From NCBI GenBank assembly GCA_029859185.1, contig JAOUDR010000044.1, positions 1 to 11,061 on the forward strand: 11,061 bases of DNA. Reading direction: 5' to 3'. A program made the translations under genes and the position numbers. The notes under the pieces are model-generated. The model was not told the DNA's origin and made no database searches. It worked only from the letters and a program-made list of their open reading frames with translations. Shown here piece after piece: positions 8,001 through 11,061 of this stretch. How positions within the stretch are numbered: the first letter of the stretch is position 1; every line of letters begins with the position of its first letter. This DNA is from Gemmatimonadota bacterium. GTDB taxonomy: Bacteria > Gemmatimonadota > Gemmatimonadetes > Gemmatimonadales > GWC2-71-9.

Positions 8001-8285
8001 GCCATCGAGGTCGCCGGTGCGTTGTTCGACGTGAACCTCACCGGTGCCCGCGAGGACTCGTTCCGCGCGCCGATGCGGCTCTACGGCAGGCTCGCCGCGC
8101 TGCTCAGCGACGTTGCGGAGAATGGAGCCGATTTCCCGCCGACGACGCAGCAGCTCAGCGTCCACGATGTGCTCCACGCTCGGCTCGACGACGCCGCGCG
8201 TGCGTTCGAGGCGTGGGTGACTACAGACCTGGCGAGATTCCGGCAGCGGGTCCGGGACGCGGACCTGCCGGACATCGTCCCGTAG
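5085..8285 (+). CDS. Secreted Asp-box (BNR/VPS10-like) beta-propeller protein
   Basis: A 1,066-residue protein with an N-terminal signal peptide: Arg2 and Arg5, hydrophobic 7-20, likely cleavage after LHA25 before QQ. The body carries repeated Asp boxes (S/T-x-D-x-G-x-T-W) at residues 73-80, 128-135, 179-186, 237-244, 288-295, 520-527 and 586-593, with degenerate copies at 334-341 (Trp replaced by Leu), 641-648 and 687-694. This indicates sortilin/VPS10-like propellers, probably two. Residues 720-735 (STYGRGIWILDD) close the propeller as in related large proteins often annotated as glycosyl hydrolases. Residues about 740-900 look like a beta-sandwich, and 905-1066 are mostly helical. Asp boxes are structural, so carbohydrate cleavage is not demonstrated. 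It probably acts outside the cytoplasm. No C-terminal sorting motif or membrane anchor is visible. The length is normal for this group. Confidence 0.9.
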   Translation: MRSFRMPPTLAFVGTLILTLNTLHAQQLDPARYARLQYRHLGPEGNRASAVAGEPGNPMVAYIGAASGGVWKSADGGVTWKPTFDAQTAQAIGALAVAPSAPNVVWAGTGETFIIRSPTSPGNGIYQSTDAGETWRHMGLDASGHIGRILVHPRDAEVVYACVLGHAYGPQEERGVYRTTDGGTTWARVLFVDPNTGCSDLAMDATDPGVLVAGMWQFEIKPWNLNSGGPGSGVFITRDAGDTWTRLVGHGLPKAGSDVGKVAVAIAPSDPGRMYALLEQADPTLYRSDDGGASWRIVTRNHDIAERAPYYTRFAVSPDDRDRLYFVSVRFSVSKDGGATLVSGYGAGGDNHDIWIDPRNPDRYMVAHDGGVSITLNRGESYRRIVLPIAQMYHVFTDTRVPYHVYGNRQDGYSYRGPSNTRSGGGITEGHWHSFGGCESGFGIPDTVSNTIVWSGCYDGGLQRYDLMTGQARDVRVWPEGGYGWAPAGLRYRWNWTFPVVLSPHDPNHVYVGSQYVHETTDGGQTWHEISPDLTTNDTTKQRTSGGVAVDNLMTFDAPVLHALAESPLEAGVLWAGSGDGLVHVTRDGGGTWANVTANIRGLPTWGKVTAIVPSRYDAGTAYVVVDRHEMADFEPYVFKATEYGKTWRRIDAGIPRSVLSYAHTVAEDAVRRGMLFVGTENGLYFTRDDGAHWQPLQLNLPHAPVSWITVQPHFGDLVVSTYGRGIWILDDLTSLRTIEPGMLDAPLHLFAPRPAYRFRAIHNVPSAPSFSTGQNPRYGATIDYHLRGDPADTTDSRSAQFVVLDAAGDTVRTFTGPAKPGLNRAWWDLRYAGAREPRLRTPPPGRSWVPLNDDGWRRLVVWDLDLSTRGGLAPPGVYTIVVAVGADSATTSVEVRKDPYSTGTEADIRQQVELALELRADLDRTVDMINRIEWIKKQLADMRGILDDKSTVKDADVAAALRDSARAVEDRAIEVAGALFDVNLTGAREDSFRAPMRLYGRLAALLSDVAENGADFPPTTQQLSVHDVLHARLDDAARAFEAWVTTDLARFRQRVRDADLPDIVP

Positions 8286-8330
8286 CCGCAAACAGCGGTC
8301 TCGACGGGACCGGGAGACAGGGAGATCGCG

Positions 8331-9182
8331 ATGGACGACCGCCTTCCTCGGCATCCCCTCGGCGCGACCGGACTCCGGATCACGCCGCTCGCCCTCGCGG
8401 CGTGGTCCGTCCGTACCTACCGGTCGGATCGCCACCGCCTGACCGCGGACCACGTCGAGCGCGCCTACCACGAGCACGGCATCAACACCTTTCTGTTCCA
8501 CTTCCTGATGCACCCGCTCGTCGAGGGCCTGCGGCGCCTGATTCGGGCCGGGCACCGGGACGATCTCGTCCTCATGGCGGAAGCCGGTATCCCGACCGGC
8601 CGACTCGTCCGGCGTTCCTGGGATCGCCACGCACGTGCCCTCGGCACCGAGTGGATTGACGTTTTCCTGCTCGGGTGGGTCCGTGCGCGCTGGTACCTCA
8701 CGGGACACACGTGGACCGCGATGGAACGATTGCGGGAGACAGGCGGCGTGCGCGCCATTGGCTACTCCAGTCACGATCGGCCGCTCGCAGCCCGTCTGGC
8801 GCGTGAGTTCGTACCCGACGTCCTGATGCTCCGCTACAACGCGGCACACCGAGGAGCCGAACAGGACGTCTTCTCGACCTTGCCGGACCCGCGACCCGGC
8901 ATCATTGCCTACACGGCAACGCGGTGGGGCATGCTACTCCGACCACTTCCCGCACGCGGGTTCCCGCAGGCGATGACGGCCGGCGACTGTTACCGCTTTG
9001 CGCTCACCCATCCGAGCGTGGATCTGGTGCTGTGTGCGGCGCGATCCGCCGAGGAGCTCCGCGAGGATGTCGCCGCCGTTCGGCATGGCCCGCTCGAGGG
9101 TGACCAGCTCGAGGGCATCCGCCGGTTCGGGGACGCGGTGCACGCCGCGGCCCGTGGTGGGAGGCGCTGGATGTTCCAGTGA
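8331..9182 (+). CDS. Aldo/keto-reductase-fold protein lacking the catalytic tetrad
   Basis: A 283-residue protein with an excellent ribosome binding site (GGAG, 8321-8324, 6 bases before ATG). The AKR order is kept: the LGATGLRITPLALAAW opening (10-25), GINTF (50-54), LVLMAEAG (79-86), LGTEWIDVFLLGW (104-116), RAIGYSSHDRPLA (141-153), a IIAYTATRWGML segment (191-202) in the place of the cofactor loop, and LVLCAARSAEELREDV (232-247), the usual NADPH-binding terminal motif. By motif position, the four classical catalytic residues are all replaced: Asp by Leu55, Tyr by Met60, Lys by Glu84 and His by Gly115. It may bind a nicotinamide cofactor without classical reductase chemistry, or it may use other residues. 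It lies 45 bp after the Asp-box gene and may be cotranscribed. Cytosolic. Fold assignment is secure; activity is unknown. Confidence 0.82.
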   Translation: MDDRLPRHPLGATGLRITPLALAAWSVRTYRSDRHRLTADHVERAYHEHGINTFLFHFLMHPLVEGLRRLIRAGHRDDLVLMAEAGIPTGRLVRRSWDRHARALGTEWIDVFLLGWVRARWYLTGHTWTAMERLRETGGVRAIGYSSHDRPLAARLAREFVPDVLMLRYNAAHRGAEQDVFSTLPDPRPGIIAYTATRWGMLLRPLPARGFPQAMTAGDCYRFALTHPSVDLVLCAARSAEELREDVAAVRHGPLEGDQLEGIRRFGDAVHAAARGGRRWMFQ

Positions 9183-9271
9183 GACCGCTCGAGGGCGCGG
9201 CCGGCCACTGCTGCCGCGGTGTCAGAGGATCGCCTCCTTCGCGCGCACCACCGCTACCGACGGAGTTCCCC

Positions 9272-9586
9272 ATGGAGAGCGCGTTCTACGGGATTCAATC
9301 GAGCATTCAAAACCGCGGGAGTGCACTACCGCACTACATTGACCGATCTTGGACGGCGGTCGATTCAGTCGTCCATGGGGCCGTCAAGGCGCACCAGAAG
9401 CTGACCGACGCCAAGAACCTGCCCCTGCCGACGGACTACATCGTCGCGGCCACCGGCAACAGAATCCTGGGGAGCCTGCACGGCGCACTGGAGGTGCGCG
9501 GGATCACGCTCCCCCCAGCTGACATTGCCGCCGAGGTAGTGGGCATCGACGAGATGCGTGGACCTCATGTCAGATCGAGAACGTAA
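9272..9586 (+). CDS. Hypothetical protein, 104 residues
   Basis: I do not recognise this protein. The ATG at 9272 is preceded by GGAG (9262-9265) at 6 bases, a good ribosome binding site. Codons from about 9380 to 9545 are rich in G or C at the third position like neighbouring genes, which supports real coding. The sequence is soluble-looking: an aromatic/polar start (MESAFYGIQSSIQNRG), a likely helix at about 26-47 (SWTAVDSVVHGAVKAHQKL), a LPLPTDYIVAATGNRILGSLHGALEV segment and an acidic end (VVGIDEMRG). There is no signal peptide, membrane helix or metal motif. Its last 22 bases overlap the end of the convergent acetyltransferase gene, and the final codons show weaker codon bias, so the true C-terminus may be altered. 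It follows the reductase-like gene by 89 bp. Confidence 0.6.
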   Translation: MESAFYGIQSSIQNRGSALPHYIDRSWTAVDSVVHGAVKAHQKLTDAKNLPLPTDYIVAATGNRILGSLHGALEVRGITLPPADIAAEVVGIDEMRGPHVRSRT

Positions 9587-10188
9587 ACGTCCACCTGCGT
9601 GTCCGCGTAGAAACGGTCGGTGCGGACCTTCCGGAACCCGTGGCGCTCGTAGAACTTCACGGCAGGCATGTTGCCGGGCGTGACTGTGGCCGCCTTGAGC
9701 GCCGTCACGCCGTGCTGTCGCATCTCCGCCAACATTGTCCTGAAGATCAGCCCGCCGACTCCACCGTGCCGTCCTTCGGGCAGGATGGAGAAGAACAGCA
9801 TCTCGGCGACCGGATCATCCGGCTGTGCGATCTTCGTGTAGGTCATCCCACGGACTAGCGGTCGGAAGTTACGCGGATTGAGGAGCCGCGGCAGCACGGC
9901 GAAAGCGGCCCGCAGTCCATACGTTCGCCTGAATCCCGCGTACAGCCGGCGCGTGTCGTACGTCCAGGCGGAATAGCCGATCACCGCACCGTCCTTTTCC
10001 GCGACGTAGCATATCGCGTCCGGTGACGTGATGAGGTGATGGTGCAGCAGGACGTGGAACCGCCACCCAAGGTTCCGGAGCTCGCCCCAGTCGATCGTGA
10101 GCTCCTGGATTTCGGCCAGACGTTCCGCTTCATCGGCTCGCGCACGCCGCACGCTGGCGGCGCCGGCGGCCGCTCCGTTTTCAGCCAT
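9565..10188 (-). CDS. GNAT-family N-acetyltransferase
   Basis: A 207-residue protein from ATG 10188, chosen because GGGAG (10195-10199) sits 6 bases upstream; the frame is open 16 codons further but without such a site. The GNAT domain covers about 12-200. The acetyl-CoA pyrophosphate loop reads RHGGVG (140-145, R-x-x-G-x-G) at the start of a helix, preceded by the LFFSILPEG strand. Motif B appears as TVTPGNMPAVKFYERHGFRKV (168-188), with Asn173, Tyr180 and the Gly-Phe turn. The middle (78-120) holds an unusual Arg/Leu-rich insertion (RRLYAGFRRTYGLRAAFAVLPRLLNPRNFRP), so the acceptor pocket probably differs from small-molecule GNATs. The acceptor is unknown. Its start overlaps the last codons of a degraded membrane protein gene by 8 bases, so the pair was once an operon. 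Confidence 0.87.
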   Translation of the reverse strand: MAENGAAAGAASVRRARADEAERLAEIQELTIDWGELRNLGWRFHVLLHHHLITSPDAICYVAEKDGAVIGYSAWTYDTRRLYAGFRRTYGLRAAFAVLPRLLNPRNFRPLVRGMTYTKIAQPDDPVAEMLFFSILPEGRHGGVGGLIFRTMLAEMRQHGVTALKAATVTPGNMPAVKFYERHGFRKVRTDRFYADTQVDVYVLDLT

Positions 10189-10554
10189 GATCAGCTCCCG
10201 CGTGGATGGGCGCCGCACGGGCGCGCGCGCGATCACCGAGAATGTTCACAAGCCCTCCAACCGCGGCAAAAGGCAGCGGCCAAACTGATACAAGCAGATA
10301 GGTGACCAGTAGCTGCGTGTCGCCCGAGAAGCCGACGAGCTGGAACGCCGCCGCGAACACCGTTCGTCGACCCCAGTCCGCCCGGGGTGAGCGGAGGCAT
10401 TTTGGCCTTGAGCACCGGGAGGCTGGCCCAAACGACGCCCGCCGGGGCGGTGGGCATCAGCACGTGCGCGGCCACGATGAAGAACTCCGCCAACGCCACG
10501 TGGCCGGTCATCGTTCAGCAGGAGCTCGCGACCACGGCGCCGCGGTGGTGGCAG

Positions 10555-10572
10555 AACGCCACGAACGCCACG
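10555..10572. repeat. Tandem 9-bp duplication within the degraded gene
   Basis: AACGCCACG occurs twice head to tail (10555-10563 and 10564-10572), with a third copy nearby at 10492-10500. On the minus strand the tandem copies encode the repeated Val-Ala-Phe. It abuts the CG-dinucleotide tract, consistent with replication slippage. Confidence 0.7.
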
Positions 10573-10585
10573 CGCGCGCGCGCGC
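10571..10585. repeat. CG-dinucleotide tract, 15 bases
   Basis: Seven and a half uninterrupted CG units. In the degraded membrane protein gene this is the place where the reading frame must change, so a gain or loss of bases in the tract is a simple explanation for one frame disruption. A shorter run of the same kind lies at 10221-10231, near the 3' end of the same gene. Confidence 0.75.
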
Positions 10586-10684
10586 ACCTAGTGGAACGAT
10601 CATGCCCTTCCCGTGATCGACTTGACCGCCGATCGCGAGTGACAGCCGTCGCGCTTGCCGCGCTGAAACGCTCATGAGGGATGC

Positions 10685-10690
10685 AATATA
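10685..10690 (-). promoter_or_regulatory. Candidate -10 element upstream of the degraded gene
   Basis: The minus strand reads TATATT (five of six match to TATAAT), with its downstream edge 9 bases before ATG 10675 in an otherwise very GC-rich stretch. A TTGCCG word lies 20 bases upstream, a longer spacing than ideal. No ribosome binding site precedes the ATG, so a transcript starting here would have almost no leader. Confidence 0.35.
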
Positions 10691-10715
10691 CCGGGGGCGC
10701 TGGCATCACACGGCA

Positions 10716-10754
10716 AGCGGTGCCCTACGGCGGCACCGCTCCAGGGTGCGGTGC
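10716..10754 (-). terminator. Hairpin with a competing third segment, downstream of the four-Cys protein gene
   Basis: AGCGGTGCC (10716-10724) and GGCACCGCT (10732-10740) form a perfect 9-bp stem with a 7-base loop. A third segment, GCGGTGC (10748-10754), can pair instead with GCACCGC (10733-10739). The element lies 49-87 bases after the stop of the 80-residue gene and upstream of the degraded gene on the same strand. It is probably a terminator; the mutually exclusive stems also resemble an attenuator. There is no T tract. The remainder of 10691-10802 shows no gene I can support. Confidence 0.45.
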
Positions 10755-10802
10755 AAGTGGCCTGGACGGCGACGTCGAGGAGGCCCGGCAGCGAAAACCG
10801 GG

Positions 10803-11045
10803 CTAGTCGGTCAGCGCGCGCTCGGCTTCGACGCAGCCACGCCCACACGTCATGGACCGCTGGTCGTAGCGGTCGCACCAGATCACGGCGGGATGTCCAC
10901 TCACCGGATCCACCGCCAGCCGCACCCGGTTGATTCCCCCTGTTTCGGGACACGCCACCCGCGCACGAACCGTCGGCAGGATGGCCGGCTTGATGTCCGG
11001 CGTCACCGCGGCAAACAGCCAGGCTTCGGTCAGTTCCGCCTTCAT
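10803..11045 (-). CDS. Hypothetical 80-residue protein with four cysteines
   Basis: I do not recognise this protein. It has the best ribosome binding site in the window, GGAGGT at 11051-11056, 5 bases before ATG 11045, so it is very probably translated. Cysteines are at residues 32, 57, 67 and 71, the last pair in a C-GRG-C arrangement, which could bind zinc or another metal or form disulfides. The middle reads INRVRLAVDPVSGHPAVIWCDRY, a beta-hairpin-like stretch, followed by a short acidic tail (VEAERALTD). There is no signal peptide or membrane helix, so it is probably cytosolic and a metal site is more likely than disulfides. It is the first gene of the minus-strand group at this end; a hairpin follows it. 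Confidence 0.7.
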   Translation of the reverse strand: MKAELTEAWLFAAVTPDIKPAILPTVRARVACPETGGINRVRLAVDPVSGHPAVIWCDRYDQRSMTCGRGCVEAERALTD

Positions 11046-11050
11046 GGGAC

Positions 11051-11056
11051 ACCTCC
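11051..11056 (-). promoter_or_regulatory. Strong ribosome binding site for the four-Cys protein
   Basis: GGAGGT on the minus strand, a perfect six-base match to the anti-Shine-Dalgarno complement, 5 bases from ATG 11045. It fixes the start of the 80-residue gene and indicates high translation relative to neighbours, which have shorter or no sites. Confidence 0.7.
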
Positions 11057-11061
11057 AGTCA

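Larger units (their letters stand above)
10181..10675 (-). pseudogene. Degraded polytopic membrane protein gene, possibly flippase-like (LPG-synthase TM family)
   Basis: Reading the minus strand gives one protein split over two frames. From ATG 10675 the first frame reads MSVSARQARRLSLAIGGQ to about GARAR at the CG-repeat tract near 10571-10585. It then must switch frame to continue as VAFVAFCHHRGAVVASS, meets an in-frame TGA (10515-10517), and resumes with two hydrophobic blocks and KMPPLTPGGLGSTNG. At about 10362 it switches back to the first frame as VFAAAFQLVGFSGDTQ, then a clear membrane helix (LLVTYLLVSVWPLPFAAVGG) and NILGDRARARAA, ending at TGA 10183-10181. The PGGLG motif before a helix recalls the lysylphosphatidylglycerol-synthase/YbhN flippase-like family, but this is tentative. 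The broken state is directly visible, unless the sequence itself contains errors. The stop overlaps the acetyltransferase start. Confidence 0.55.

Noticed and set aside
8297..8317. Weak inverted repeat (GTCTC/GAGAC) after the Asp-box gene as a terminator
   Set aside because: Only five base pairs, no T tract, and it sits immediately before the next gene's ribosome binding site; cotranscription is more likely.
7203..8849. A 548-codon open frame on the minus strand, antisense to the Asp-box and reductase-like genes
   Set aside because: It spans parts of two plus-strand genes with clear protein motifs and a good start site between them. Its translation is Arg/Pro/Gly/Val-rich low-information sequence, as expected from the opposite strand of GC-biased codons.
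10681..10806. A 41-codon plus-strand frame (MQYTGGAGITRQ...)
   Set aside because: It has no spaced ribosome binding site, contains the hairpin segments, is composition-driven, and runs into the end of the four-Cys protein gene.

Overview
This is an 11 kb window of high-GC bacterial chromosome with about ten intact genes, one partial gene and one broken gene. The protein set suggests Gemmatimonadota or a similar soil or freshwater phylum: a secreted 1,066-residue Asp-box propeller protein, an S9 peptidase C-terminus, a DinB-type protein, and a YSDEEV-type N-terminal helix protein with a hydrophobic C-terminus. This placement is inferred from protein style. No rRNA or other marker gene is present, and I see no tRNA, CRISPR array, insertion sequence, integrase or phage gene.

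Left part (1-1822, plus strand). The tail of an S9-family serine peptidase is followed by three genes joined by 4-bp start/stop overlaps: a three-helix DUF2834-like membrane protein, a 236-residue conserved-type membrane protein, and a probable secreted or lipid-anchored staphylococcal-nuclease-like enzyme. A 12-bp perfect hairpin containing the nuclease stop codon closes this unit.

Middle (1834-4954). A HerA-like P-loop ATPase of 820 residues lies on the minus strand, converging on the nuclease. It shares a 121-bp divergent intergenic region with a DinB/YfiT-type four-helix protein on the plus strand. The DinB start has no ribosome binding site, but a promoter-like pair ends just before it, so a leaderless mRNA is possible.

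Right-middle (5085-9586, plus strand). The Asp-box repeat protein with a signal peptide is followed at 45 bp by an aldo/keto-reductase-fold protein that has lost all four classical catalytic residues. An unrecognised 104-residue protein comes next.

Right end (9565-11045, minus strand). An unrecognised 80-residue four-cysteine protein has a strong ribosome binding site. Downstream of it are a hairpin region with competing stems, a degraded polytopic membrane protein gene (two frame changes and one in-frame stop, possibly flippase-like), and a GNAT acetyltransferase whose start overlaps the end of the degraded gene.

The window looks like ordinary chromosomal housekeeping and accessory material. 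I do not see a convincing new multi-gene system. The most interesting items are the reductase-like protein without catalytic residues, the overlapping three-gene unit ending in a secreted nuclease, the orphan HerA-like ATPase, and the recently decayed gene with a CG-repeat tract and a 9-bp tandem duplication.
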